Part shown: piece by piece, positions 52,350 through 60,545 of the stretch | How positions within the stretch are numbered: position 1 is the first letter of the stretch | Layout: the number at the start of each line of letters is the position of its first letter | Notes under the pieces: model-generated | What the model was told of the DNA's origin: nothing | The model's database searches: none | The model's input: the letters and a program-made list of their open reading frames with translations, nothing else | Made by a program: the position numbers and the translations under genes | Origin: Nonomuraea montanisoli | GTDB taxonomy: Bacteria; Actinomycetota; Actinomycetes; Streptosporangiales; Streptosporangiaceae | DNA: 64,000 nucleotides | Direction of reading: 5' to 3' | NCBI RefSeq assembly: GCF_013363975.1 | Contig: NZ_JABWGN010000004.1 | Coordinates: forward strand, 1-64,000

Positions 52350-53546
52350 ATGCGTCGCGTGACAGCGCTCCTCCTCGCGGGCGCCCTGGCCGCCGCGTCG
52401 GCCGCCTCCCCCGCCTGGGCCGGCCCCGCCGCCCCGGGGTCCGCCTCGAAGGCCCCGGCCGCCGCCCCGGACAAGCCGTACCTGCCGGAGCCGACCGGCC
52501 CGCACCCGGTCGGCGCCACGTCGCTCTACCTCAAGGACACCTCACGCCCCGACCCGTGGGTGCCCTCCGTGAAGGCGCGCGAGCTCATGGTCTCGCTGTG
52601 GTACCCGGCCCGTTCGCCCGGCCGGCAGCGGGCCCCGTACATGACGCCGAAGGAGTCGGAGCTCTTCCTCAAGGACGCGAAGCTGACCGGCCTCCCGCCC
52701 GCCCTGCTGAGCACGACGCGCACCAACGCCTTCACCGACGCGAAGCCGGCGGGGCACGCGCACGGCCTGCCCCTCGTCGTGCTCTCCCCCGGATCCAGCA
52801 AGCCCCGCAGCACGCTGACCGCCCTGGCCGAGGACCTGGCCAGCCGCGGGTACGTGGTGGCCTCGATCGACCACACCTACGAGACGGTCGCCACCACCTT
52901 CCCCGACGGCCGGGTCACCACCTGCGTCCCCTGCGAGGGCGACCACGACCCGTCGCTGTCCACGAAGCAGGTCAAGGTACGCGCGGCCGACGTCTCGTTC
53001 GTGCTCGACCGGCTGACCGGGCCGCGCCCGGCGTGGAAGGGCGGCCGGTTGATCGACAGGTCACGGATGGGCATGGCGGGCCACTCCATCGGGGGCGCGA
53101 GCACCGTGGCCGCGCTGGCCGCCGACTCGCGGCTGCGCGCCGGGATCGACATCGACGGCACCACGCCTCCCGACACCCTCACCCGCGAGCTGAAGCGGCC
53201 GTTCATGTTCTTCGGCAAGCCCGCCACGTACACCCCCGGGTCCGGCAACGAGTCGACCGCCACCTGGGAGCGCGACTGGAAGCTCATGACCGGCTGGAAG
53301 CGCTGGCTGCTGGTGACGGGCGCCGAGCACGCGTCGTTCAACGACGTCGGCGTCATCGCGGCCGAACTCGGCATCGACGTCGGCGCGGACCTGCCCGGGG
53401 AGCGAGGGCTGACGATCACCCGGACGTACGTCGCCGCCTTCTTCGACCGGCACCTGCTGAACAAGCCGCAGCCCTTGCTGGACGCGCCGTCGGCGCGCTA
53501 CCCCGAGGTCAAGCACTGCGTCCCGGAACGGAAGACCTGCGCGTGA
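52350..53546 (+). CDS. Secreted PAF-acetylhydrolase-like lipase
   Basis: 398 residues. Signal peptide MRRVTALLLAGALAAASAASPAWAGP. Nucleophile Ser in RMGMAGHSIGGASTVAA (G-H-S-I-G-G), D-x-D in AGIDIDGTTPPDTL and His in TGAEHASFNDVG. The SLWYPA, LVVLSPGSSKPR oxyanion region and HTYE segment are typical of PAF-AH type II-like esterases of actinomycetes. Acts outside the cell on an ester; substrate not determined. A four-cysteine pattern (CVPC, C near the end) could form disulfides. Confidence 0.88.
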   Translation: MRRVTALLLAGALAAASAASPAWAGPAAPGSASKAPAAAPDKPYLPEPTGPHPVGATSLYLKDTSRPDPWVPSVKARELMVSLWYPARSPGRQRAPYMTPKESELFLKDAKLTGLPPALLSTTRTNAFTDAKPAGHAHGLPLVVLSPGSSKPRSTLTALAEDLASRGYVVASIDHTYETVATTFPDGRVTTCVPCEGDHDPSLSTKQVKVRAADVSFVLDRLTGPRPAWKGGRLIDRSRMGMAGHSIGGASTVAALAADSRLRAGIDIDGTTPPDTLTRELKRPFMFFGKPATYTPGSGNESTATWERDWKLMTGWKRWLLVTGAEHASFNDVGVIAAELGIDVGADLPGERGLTITRTYVAAFFDRHLLNKPQPLLDAPSARYPEVKHCVPERKTCA

Positions 53547-53551
53547 CCGGC

Positions 53552-53571
53552 TGTACCTACCAGTATGTACA
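53552..53571. promoter_or_regulatory. Putative operator of the TetR-tautomerase operon
   Basis: TGTACCTACCAGTATGTACA is a 20-bp imperfect palindrome (8 of 10 pairs), 9 bp before the tetR GTG start. The gene therefore has a short or no 5' leader. Confidence 0.6.
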
Positions 53572-53580
53572 CTCGGGGGC

Positions 53581-54222
53581 GTGGACACGAGGGAACGACT
53601 GATCGAGAGCACGCGTGAGCTGCTGTGGGAGCGGGGCTACGTGGGCACCAGCCCGAAGGCGATCCAGGAGCGGTCCAGAGCCGGTCAGGGCAGCATGTAC
53701 CACCACTTCCACGGCAAGCCCGACCTGGCGCTCGCCGCGATCGCGCGCAGCGCCGAGGAGACGAGGAGCAGGGCCGAGGCCGAGCTCGACGGGCCCGGGA
53801 GCGCGGCCGGACGGATCGCCGCCTATCTGCGGCGGGAGCGGGAGGCCCTGCGGGGCTGCCCGGTCGGCCGCCTCACCCAGGACCCCGACGTGATGGCCGA
53901 CCCCCGGTTGCGGGCGCCGGTCGAGGAGTACTTCACCTGGCTCACCGACCGGCTCGCGGGCCTGCTGGAGCAGGGGCGGGCGAGCGGCGAGCTCGGTCCC
54001 GGCCTCGACCCCGAGGCCACGGCCGCCGCGCTCGTCGCGGTGGTGCAGGGCGGCTACGTGCTGGCCCGCGCCGCCGGCTCGGCCGAGGCGTACGCGCGGG
54101 CCGTGGACGGCGCCCTCGCCCTGCTCACCGCCCACGCCCACCCGCCCGCGCGACCGGCCGAGCCGTCCGAGCGACCGCTTCAGGAGCCGTCCGCGCGGCC
54201 GCTTCGGAAGGAGGGCCGCTGA
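53581..54222 (+). CDS. TetR family transcriptional regulator
   Basis: 213 residues; GTG start. RERLIESTRELLWERGYVGTSPKAIQERSRAGQGSMYHHFHGKPDLALAAI is the HTH. The C-terminal tail contains a tandem 24-bp repeat (54160-54207) that encodes EPSERPLQ-EPSARPLR, a likely disordered extension. Separated by one base from the tautomerase gene, whose AAGGAGG site lies in its last codons. Autoregulation through the palindrome at 53552-53571 is inferred. Confidence 0.92.
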   Translation: MDTRERLIESTRELLWERGYVGTSPKAIQERSRAGQGSMYHHFHGKPDLALAAIARSAEETRSRAEAELDGPGSAAGRIAAYLRREREALRGCPVGRLTQDPDVMADPRLRAPVEEYFTWLTDRLAGLLEQGRASGELGPGLDPEATAAALVAVVQGGYVLARAAGSAEAYARAVDGALALLTAHAHPPARPAEPSERPLQEPSARPLRKEGR

Positions 54223-54223
54223 C

Positions 54224-54652
54224 ATGCCTCTCGTCCGCATCGACGCGCTCGGGGCCGACGCCGGCCGGCTCGACGCGCTCAGCCGGGCCGTGCACGAGGC
54301 CCTCGTCGAGACGATCGGCATCCCGGACGACGACCGGTTCCACATCCTCACCGGCCACGACGGCACCCGCAGCACGCTGCGCTACGACGACTACCTGGGC
54401 GTGCCCCGCGACGACGGCATCGTCTACGTCGTGATCACCATGCGCTCCGGCCGCACGCCCGCGCAGAAGCAGGCGATGTACCGGCGCATCGCCGAGCTCG
54501 CCCACGCCTACGCGGGCACCGAGCCGCGCAACGTGTTCGTCGCCGTGACCGAGAACGAGCCGATCGACTGGTCGCTCGGCCATGGCATCGCCCAGTACGT
54601 CACCCCTTCGGGGCAACCGCCGCTCAGCGCCCCTCACGCCCCCTCGGCGTAA
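54224..54652 (+). CDS. Tautomerase-family protein (4-oxalocrotonate tautomerase-like)
   Basis: 142 residues. After Met removal Pro2 (MPLVRIDAL) is the catalytic base of the superfamily; the second half, VYVVITMRSGRTPAQKQAMYRRIAELAHAYAGTEPRNVFVAVTENEPIDWSLGHG, is the second beta-alpha-beta unit with a conserved N-x-x-x-x-W-S-x-G. Likely tautomerises a keto-enol compound or acts as a detoxifying enzyme. Same operon as the TetR gene. Its 3' end overlaps the convergent TetR gene by 29 bp. Confidence 0.87.
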   Translation: MPLVRIDALGADAGRLDALSRAVHEALVETIGIPDDDRFHILTGHDGTRSTLRYDDYLGVPRDDGIVYVVITMRSGRTPAQKQAMYRRIAELAHAYAGTEPRNVFVAVTENEPIDWSLGHGIAQYVTPSGQPPLSAPHAPSA

Positions 54653-55259
54653 CCGCCTCGCGCTCCGCGCCGCCGGCCGGCTCGTGGCCGGTGGCGCTCC
54701 AGCCCTGTTCGAGCAGGCCGAAGACCACCGCCGCGGCCTCGCCCGGGTCGGCGTCCCGCTGGACGAGGTCGGCGGCCTCGAGCGCGAAGCGGGCCAGCGC
54801 GGCGCAGGCCAGGTCGCCGGCCGGCGCCTCGACCTCCTCGGCGACGGCGCGGGCGAGGGCGCTCTCGTGACGCATCCACATGCGCCGCGCGTACTCGCTC
54901 AGCGCCGGGGTGCCCTCGACCATGCGCGCGATGTGGGCGCCCCGCTCGTCCGCGGCGACCTTGACCGCCCATTCCAGGACGTGCGCGCGCAGGGCCGCGG
55001 GGATCGACCGGCCCGCGGGGCGCTCGCGCACCGCCGCGACGAGTGCGGCCTCGAGGTCGGCGTCGAGGTCGAAGACCAGGGCTTCCTTGCTGGGGAAGTG
55101 CTTGAACAGGGTGGTCACCGCCACGTCGGCGGCCTCGGCGACGTCCTTGACGCCGACGTTGTCGTAGCCGCGTTCGAGGAACAACCGCAGCGCGGCGTCG
55201 GCCAGTGCCTGGCGGGTCTGCGCCTTCTTGCGCTCGCGGCGCCCCAGGGGTTCGGTCAC
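54624..55259 (-). CDS. TetR family transcriptional regulator (paralogue)
   Basis: 211 residues; GTG start. RRERKKAQTRQALADAALRLFLERGYDNVGVKDVAEAADVAVTTLFKHFPSKEALVFDLD is a TetR HTH and closely resembles the regulator at 35761-36366. Divergent from the broken FAD monooxygenase gene. The promoter contains an inverted repeat and an upstream TTCAAAAGACTA resembling TTCAAAACACTA at 36401-36412, consistent with a shared ancestral promoter. Confidence 0.92.
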   Translation of the reverse strand: MTEPLGRRERKKAQTRQALADAALRLFLERGYDNVGVKDVAEAADVAVTTLFKHFPSKEALVFDLDADLEAALVAAVRERPAGRSIPAALRAHVLEWAVKVAADERGAHIARMVEGTPALSEYARRMWMRHESALARAVAEEVEAPAGDLACAALARFALEAADLVQRDADPGEAAAVVFGLLEQGWSATGHEPAGGAEREAVTPRGREGR

Positions 55260-55299
55260 GCGCTCAGCGTATCGTCAACGCACATCCACTTCAAAAGAC

Positions 55300-55325
55300 T
55301 AGTCACTACACTTTGTAAGTGGCTA
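55300..55325. promoter_or_regulatory. Putative TetR operator, divergent region
   Basis: TAGTCACT (55300-55307) and AGTGGCTA (55318-55325) are inverted repeats with one mismatch, spaced by 10 bases. They lie between the tetR gene and the monooxygenase gene. Confidence 0.5.
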
Positions 55326-55387
55326 GCGTTTCCTTCGCGACGCGCCGGGCTCCCGGCGCGTTCCCGACTCGAAGGGACCCTTGTGTC

Positions 55388-56550
55388 ATGACCTCTCCCC
55401 GCATCGCCGTCGTCGGCGCCGGCATCGGCGGCCTCACCTGCGCCCGGACCCTCCAGCGGCACGGCCACCAGGTCACCGTGTTCGAACGCGAGACCTCAGC
55501 CGACGCCCGCCGGCAGGGCGGCATGCTGGACCTGCACGTCGACACCGGACAGGCCGCGCTGCGCGCCGCGGACCTGTTCGAGGAGTTCGCCGCCCTGGCC
55601 CGTCCCGAAGGGCAGGAGCTGCGCGGCCTGGACCCCGTCACGGGCGAGCTGACGCACCACGAACACCCCGTCGACGGGCCGGGCAACGCGCCCGAGATCG
55701 ACCGCGGCCAGTTGCGCGGCCTGTTGCTCCGGTCCCTCGCCCCCGGCACGGTCCAGTGGGGACGCCCGGCCGCCGGGGTCACCCCGACCGGCGACGGGAC
55801 CGCCCGCCTGCGCTTCGACGACGGCTCGACCGAGGAGTTCGACCTGGTCGTCGGCGCCGACGGCGCGTGGTCGCGGATCCGGCCCGCGCTGTCGGACGCG
55901 CGCCCCGCCTACACGGGCGACACCATCGTCGAGACCTTCCTCGACGACGAGACACCCGCCATCCCGCGCTGGCGCGCCTGGTCGGCAACGGCACCCTGGC
56001 GGCGAAGTCCGGCCGCACCATGCTGTCGGCCCAGCGCAACAGCGGCGGTCACATCCGCGTCTACGCCGGGCTCGTGGCCCCCTACGACTGGCACGTCACC
56101 GCCGGGGTGGACCTCGACGACGCCGCCGCCGTGCGCGACCACCTCCTCACGGTGTTCGACGGCTGGCACGACAGCCTGCTCGACCTCATCCGCGAGTCCG
56201 ACGGCGGCTTCGTCAACCGGCCCCTGCACGTCCTGCCCGCCGGGCACACCTGGGACCACGTCCCGGGCGTCACCCTGCTCGGCGACGCCGCCCACCTCAT
56301 GCCCCCGGCCGGCATCGGCGCCAACCTCGCCATGCTCGACGGCGCCGATCTGGCCGAGGCCGTCGTCGTCCACGGGGGCATCGACGAGGCCGTGCGCGCC
56401 TACGAGAACCGGATGCTGCCCCGGGCCGCGGCGGGCGCCCAGGCGTGCGCCGACCTGATCGCCGGCATGAGCGGCGACATGGTCGTCGGCGCGAACTCGG
56501 CCCGCCGGCACCTCAACGAGCGCATCAGGAGCGCCCAGCCCACCGGCTGA
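55388..56550 (+). pseudogene. FAD-dependent monooxygenase (TetX-like), frameshifted
   Basis: The first frame (from 55388) gives MTSPRIAVVGAGIGGLTCARTLQRHG (FAD motif) through EEFDLVVGADGAWSRIRPAL. The homology then continues in another frame: TRHPALARLVGNGTLAAKSG ... VTLLGDAAHLMPPAGIGANLAMLDGADLAEAV (second FAD motif) ... to the stop at 56550. The switch lies near 55949-55952, where a single base seems missing (GACGAGACACC). Either a recent inactivating mutation or a sequencing error: both halves are otherwise intact. The intact enzyme would be about 387 residues. Confidence 0.85.
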
Positions 56551-56578
56551 GCGCCCCTCACCCGCTCTCTTCCGGCCG

Positions 56579-57184
56579 CTACCTGTCGTCGCGCGGCGGC
56601 TCGTCCCGATCGAGAGGCCCCCGCGCGGTGTCGTGCGGCGGCTCCTCGACCGGGAAGAAGATCGCGCTGGCCAGGTGCGGGCTGCGGCCCGGGGCGGGCT
56701 CGTTGCGCCACCTGGCCGCCATGACCTCGCGCAGCTCGCCGATCATCTCGGCCAGCTCGTCGCGGCTCAGCCAGAGGACGCTCTGCCGGTAGCCCACCAG
56801 GTCGGCGAACGGATCGGCGCCCGGCCGGTCGAGGTAGGCGTTGAATGCGGCCATCAGGGCGGCCATCGCCGCGGCGAACCCGTGGCGGTGGTCGTCCAGG
56901 GACATCGACCGGGCCGCGTCCTCGTCGACGACCGTGCGCTCGCGCCGCAGCCGGTAGTGGCGTTCGACGACGCCGCGCACCCGCTGCTCCTCGGCGACCT
57001 CCAGCATCCCCGCCTCGGCCAGCAGGCCGACGTGGCGGTAGACGGTGGTCTTGGGGACGTCGGGCAGGCGCTCGCACAGCTCGGTCGTGGTGCGGGTCAC
57101 GCCGCCGGACATGGCCCAGACGATGCGCAGCCGGATCGGGTGCAGGAGCAGGTCAAGCGTATCCACGTCCCAATATTTCCACAT
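56579..57184 (-). CDS. ArsR-like winged-helix regulator
   Basis: 201 residues. LDLLLHPIRLRIVWAMSGGVTRTTTELCERLPDVPKTTVYRHVGLLAEAGMLEVAEEQRVRGVVERHYRLR is a winged helix of the helix_turn_helix ArsR-like type, with a long C-terminal domain (SMSLDDHRHGFAAAMAALMAAF). ATG at 57184; a downstream start at the VDTLD codon is possible. Divergent from an erythromycin-esterase-family gene; a perfect 20-bp palindrome sits between, so it is the likely repressor of the esterase. Confidence 0.87.
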   Translation of the reverse strand: MWKYWDVDTLDLLLHPIRLRIVWAMSGGVTRTTTELCERLPDVPKTTVYRHVGLLAEAGMLEVAEEQRVRGVVERHYRLRRERTVVDEDAARSMSLDDHRHGFAAAMAALMAAFNAYLDRPGADPFADLVGYRQSVLWLSRDELAEMIGELREVMAARWRNEPAPGRSPHLASAIFFPVEEPPHDTARGPLDRDEPPRDDR

Positions 57185-57191
57185 CTGGTAC

Positions 57192-57211
57192 TGTTCCCAA
57201 AGTTGGGAACA
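57192..57211. promoter_or_regulatory. Perfect 20-bp operator between the HTH regulator and esterase genes
   Basis: TGTTCCCAAAGTTGGGAACA has perfect arms of 9 bases around two central bases. It lies 7 bp upstream of the regulator start and 17 bp before the esterase start. Confidence 0.8.
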
Positions 57212-57228
57212 TAGGAGAGGGGCACGGA

Positions 57229-58566
57229 GTGACGATGAACACGTCGGCGGCGGCCGGGCTCAGCCCGGAGGCGGTGATCCCGCTGGACGCCCTCGATCCG
57301 GACGCGCCGCCGGACGACCTGGCCTGGCTCGACGAGGCGGTCGGCGACGCCCGGGTGGTGGCGATCGGCGAGAGCGCCCACTACAACCGCGAGTCCTACG
57401 AGCTGCGCCACCGCCTCCTGCGCCACCTGGCCGAGCGCCACGGCTTCGGCGCGTACGCGATGGAGAGCGGGTTCACCGAGGGGTGGCGGGCCGACGCCTG
57501 GGTCCGGGGAGCCGACGAGCCCCTCGGCGCGGTGATGGCCGGCGGCCTGACCTCCCTCATGGGGCTGTGGACCCCGATGCGCGCCCATCTGGAGTGGATG
57601 CGGCGGCACAACGCCACGGCCGCCCGCCCGCTCGCCTTCTACGGCATCGACCTGCCGGGGTCGGTGGCGTCCCCGCTGCCCGGGCTGGACGCCGTGCTCG
57701 CCTACCTGGCGGCCGCCGACCCGGACTTCCGTCCCGACCCGGGCCTCCGGGAGGGCGTCGCGGCCTTCGCCGCGCCGTCCCCGTTCTCCGCGCCCGCGGC
57801 CCTGGCCGCCTACACCGGCCTCGCCCAGGGGGCACGCGACGCGGTCACGGCCGCTCTCGCCGACCTGACCGCGCGCCTGACGAGCCGCCGTCTGGCCTGC
57901 GTCGCGAGGACCGGCGCCGCCGCGTACGAGCGCGCCCTGCACACACTGCGCCTCACGGTCACCCTCGACGCCGTCGTACGGGCGCTGGCGCGCGGCGACC
58001 ACCAGGGCGCGATGAACGCGCGCGACGCCGCGATGGCCGACACGGTCGACTGGATCCTGGCCCGCGAGGAGCGGATCGTCCTGGCCGCCCACAACGGCCA
58101 CCTCCAGCGCGGGCCCGGCGTCCTTCCCGGCATGCCGCCCATGATGCCGCTCGGCCTGCACCTGGCCGACCGGCTGGGCGACGGCTACCTCGTCATCGGC
58201 GCCACCTCGGGCACCGGCCAGATCCTCAACACCGGGCCCGACTTCTACACCGGCACGCTGTTCACGCCGATGGAGGCGCCCGAGCCCGGCAGCCTCGACG
58301 CGCTCATGCACGCCGCCGGCCACGACGGGCCGTTCGCCGTCGACCTGCGGCGCCTGTCGCCGGCCGACGCCGAGGCCGTCCGGGGCGCCGCGCGCCGGCG
58401 CGCCGGGGTCGGCTCCTTCTACGCCGAGCAGAACGCGCTGGAGTCGTTCGACCTCGTCGTCCATCTCTCCCGCGTCACGGCCGCCGAGCCGGACCAGGAC
58501 GCGATCGCCCACGCCTCCGACGACGTGCGGCGGGCGTTCGCCGCCTGGACGGGCGGCGAGGGCTGA
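57229..58566 (+). CDS. Erythromycin esterase-family protein
   Basis: 445 residues. ARVVAIGESAHYNRESYELRHRLLRHLAERHGFGAYAMESGFTEGWRADAWVRG contains the family's E-x-x-H and E residues (GESAH, AMES), and ERIVLAAHNGHLQRG is the later conserved His segment. Family members (EreA/EreB) open macrolide lactones; most chromosomal members have unknown substrates. GTG at 57229 preceded by AGGAGAGG; ATG at 57235 possible. Likely induced by release of the divergent repressor. Confidence 0.9.
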   Translation: MTMNTSAAAGLSPEAVIPLDALDPDAPPDDLAWLDEAVGDARVVAIGESAHYNRESYELRHRLLRHLAERHGFGAYAMESGFTEGWRADAWVRGADEPLGAVMAGGLTSLMGLWTPMRAHLEWMRRHNATAARPLAFYGIDLPGSVASPLPGLDAVLAYLAAADPDFRPDPGLREGVAAFAAPSPFSAPAALAAYTGLAQGARDAVTAALADLTARLTSRRLACVARTGAAAYERALHTLRLTVTLDAVVRALARGDHQGAMNARDAAMADTVDWILAREERIVLAAHNGHLQRGPGVLPGMPPMMPLGLHLADRLGDGYLVIGATSGTGQILNTGPDFYTGTLFTPMEAPEPGSLDALMHAAGHDGPFAVDLRRLSPADAEAVRGAARRRAGVGSFYAEQNALESFDLVVHLSRVTAAEPDQDAIAHASDDVRRAFAAWTGGEG

Positions 58567-58585
58567 GCCGCCGGTCGGACAACTC

Positions 58586-60367
58586 TTAGGACGTGGGGTT
58601 CCGGGTGAGCAGGTGCGCCTTGAACCCCGCGCCGTACGTGCTGGTGGGGGTGCCGGCGTAGTCCTCGATGAGGACGTTGCCCTGGCTGCAGCCCCACGGG
58701 TTCCAGGTCCAGGCGGTGTAGCCGACGCCGTGCGCGTCGGCCCAGGCCATGACCTGGTCGATGTAGTCGTGGGCGCAGGAGTTCTGGCCGATCTCGCCGG
58801 CGTGCACGGGCACCTGCGCGGCCACGGCCCCGACCTGGCTGTCCCAGCAGGAGACGCTGGAGCAGGAGTTGAAGTTGTAGGTGTGCCAGGCGGCCATGAG
58901 GTTGCCGGTCGGGTCGGTGGGCTTGTAGGTCAGCCACTGGCTCAGGTCGTTGGACCAGGCCAGCCCGCCGAGCATGATCACGTTGGTGGCGCCGGTGGCG
59001 CGCACCGCGTTGACCAGGGACTGCATGCCGGCCACCTGGTAGCCGATGCCGGTGCAGGTGCCGCCGTCGCGCCAGCAGGTCCAGCCCGCGGTGGCGTTCC
59101 AGTTGGCGGCGGCGTCCGGGTACGGCTCGTTGAACAGGTCGAGGACGACCGCGTCGTCGCCCTTGAAGGCGTTGGCCACGCCGGTCCAGAAGGCGGGCGC
59201 GTACTGGGCGTCGGGCATGGGCTTCTGGCAGGTCGCGGCGGTGTCGGAGCAGCCGGCGCCCTGGCCGGTGTACTGACCGTGGCTCCAGTGCATCTCGACG
59301 ATCGGGGTGATGCCGTTGGCGACGAGCAGGGCGACGTAGTCCTTGACGTTCTGCTGGTAGGCGGCGCCGCTGGGCGTGCCGGTGGTGCCGTTCCAGCATT
59401 CCTCGTTGAGCGGGATGCGTACGGCGTGGATGTTCCACGCCTTCATCGCCTCCACGGACGCCTGGTCGACGGGGCCGCTGTCCCACATGCCCTTGCCCTG
59501 CACGCAGGCGAACTCGCCACTGGCCCGGTTGACGCCGAGCAGGCGGTACGTGGAGCCCGTCGAGGTGACCAGCCGGTTGCCGGACACGCGCAGGGCGGGG
59601 GCCGCGCCGCCGGTGGGCGGGCCGTCGTTGTCGGCCTCGGTGGCGGTGACCGTGACGGAGGGCAGGCCGGAGGAGGCGACGACGATCGGCCTGCTGCCGT
59701 TGGTCCTGTCGCTGTCCTCGGCGGCGCCGAGCGTCACGCTCTGGGGGGTGTTCCAGGTGGCGGTGGTGAAGGTCAGGGAGGCGCCGCCGGTGACGGTGAT
59801 GTCGCCGTCGCCGGCGCCCGCGGTGCTGGTGACGGTCACGTTGCCGGACGGCTGCGCCTGCAGGCGGACGGTGAAGGCGCCGGTGCTGCCCTCGGGCACG
59901 CTGACGCCGGTGGCGGAGACGACCAGGGCCTGCTGCGTGCCGCCGCCGTTGCCGGCACAGGAGACGGCGGGAGCGGTGTTGGCGCCGCCGGTGTAGGTGC
60001 CGTTGAAGCCGACGGTCCAGGTGGCGCCGGCGCCCTGGCGGGCGTTGTAGGACTCCGGTCCGACGGTGACGGCCGCGCCCGCAGGGGTGGGCGCGGCGGG
60101 GGCCGGCACGCCGCCCCACATCTGGGTGATCACCTGGTTGTCCGGGAAGTCGAAGCCGAGGGTCCAGGTCGTCAGCGGGTCACCGGTGTTGGTGACCGTG
60201 ATGGTGGCGCCGAACGCGCTGCCGTTGTCCCAGCTCTTGGCGTACGAGGCCGAGCAGGAGACGGCGGCGCCGGCGGCGGTCGGGACGGCGGCGAGCCCGG
60301 ATCCGGCGAGCAGGGCGGCGGCCGTCGCCGTCAGGGCCCGGTGCCAGGCGGTGCGAAGGATGGACAT
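58586..60367 (-). CDS. Secreted GH5 endoglucanase with CBM2 and Calx-beta-like spacer
   Basis: 593 residues. Signal peptide ILRTAWHRALTATAAALLAGSGLAAVPTAAGA; CBM2 (residues ~38-140: SYAKSWDNGSAFGATITVTN ... TTWTLGFDF); a Calx-beta-like domain (~150-245: VVSATGVSVPEGSTGAFTVRLQ); and GH5 with acid/base Glu in DLFNEPYPDA (about 410) and nucleophile Glu in VHAGEIGQNS (about 525). Cleaves beta-1,4-glucan. Its promoter carries a CebR box and a GAAA-N-TTTC palindrome. GGAG ribosome site before the ATG at 60367. Confidence 0.94.
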   Translation of the reverse strand: MSILRTAWHRALTATAAALLAGSGLAAVPTAAGAAVSCSASYAKSWDNGSAFGATITVTNTGDPLTTWTLGFDFPDNQVITQMWGGVPAPAAPTPAGAAVTVGPESYNARQGAGATWTVGFNGTYTGGANTAPAVSCAGNGGGTQQALVVSATGVSVPEGSTGAFTVRLQAQPSGNVTVTSTAGAGDGDITVTGGASLTFTTATWNTPQSVTLGAAEDSDRTNGSRPIVVASSGLPSVTVTATEADNDGPPTGGAAPALRVSGNRLVTSTGSTYRLLGVNRASGEFACVQGKGMWDSGPVDQASVEAMKAWNIHAVRIPLNEECWNGTTGTPSGAAYQQNVKDYVALLVANGITPIVEMHWSHGQYTGQGAGCSDTAATCQKPMPDAQYAPAFWTGVANAFKGDDAVVLDLFNEPYPDAAANWNATAGWTCWRDGGTCTGIGYQVAGMQSLVNAVRATGATNVIMLGGLAWSNDLSQWLTYKPTDPTGNLMAAWHTYNFNSCSSVSCWDSQVGAVAAQVPVHAGEIGQNSCAHDYIDQVMAWADAHGVGYTAWTWNPWGCSQGNVLIEDYAGTPTSTYGAGFKAHLLTRNPTS

Positions 60368-60402
60368 GGGGGTTCTCCGTGAGAATCGGCCCCTCCGAGA
60401 TA

Positions 60403-60416
60403 TGGGAGCGCTCCCA
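60403..60416. promoter_or_regulatory. CebR operator box
   Basis: TGGGAGCGCTCCCA is the 14-bp palindrome bound by the cellobiose-responsive repressor CebR in streptomycetes and relatives. It lies 36 bp upstream of the cellulase start codon, so repression in the absence of cello-oligosaccharides is expected. Confidence 0.9.
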
Positions 60417-60509
60417 GACGATCTGCCGGTCGGGGTCGCCGCGCAAGGCGCACCCATGTCCCCCGTCGGGGGCACCGGCGCGGACCTCGGACGGGGTCCC
60501 GGCCGCGGG

Positions 60510-60520
60510 TGAAAGTTTCA
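60510..60520. promoter_or_regulatory. GAAA-N-TTTC palindrome upstream of the cellulase
   Basis: TGAAAGTTTCA, a perfect palindrome around a G, of the same kind as those at 32440-32567 in the xylanase region. It lies 143 bp upstream of the cellulase start. Confidence 0.6.
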
Positions 60521-60545
60521 TCCGGCGGGCCCGCCGGCGCGACGG

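Noticed and set aside
55319..56458. Two separate overlapping genes for the FAD enzyme halves
   Set aside because: Each frame has only half of the fold, and the two FAD motifs belong to one protein; a frameshift explains both.
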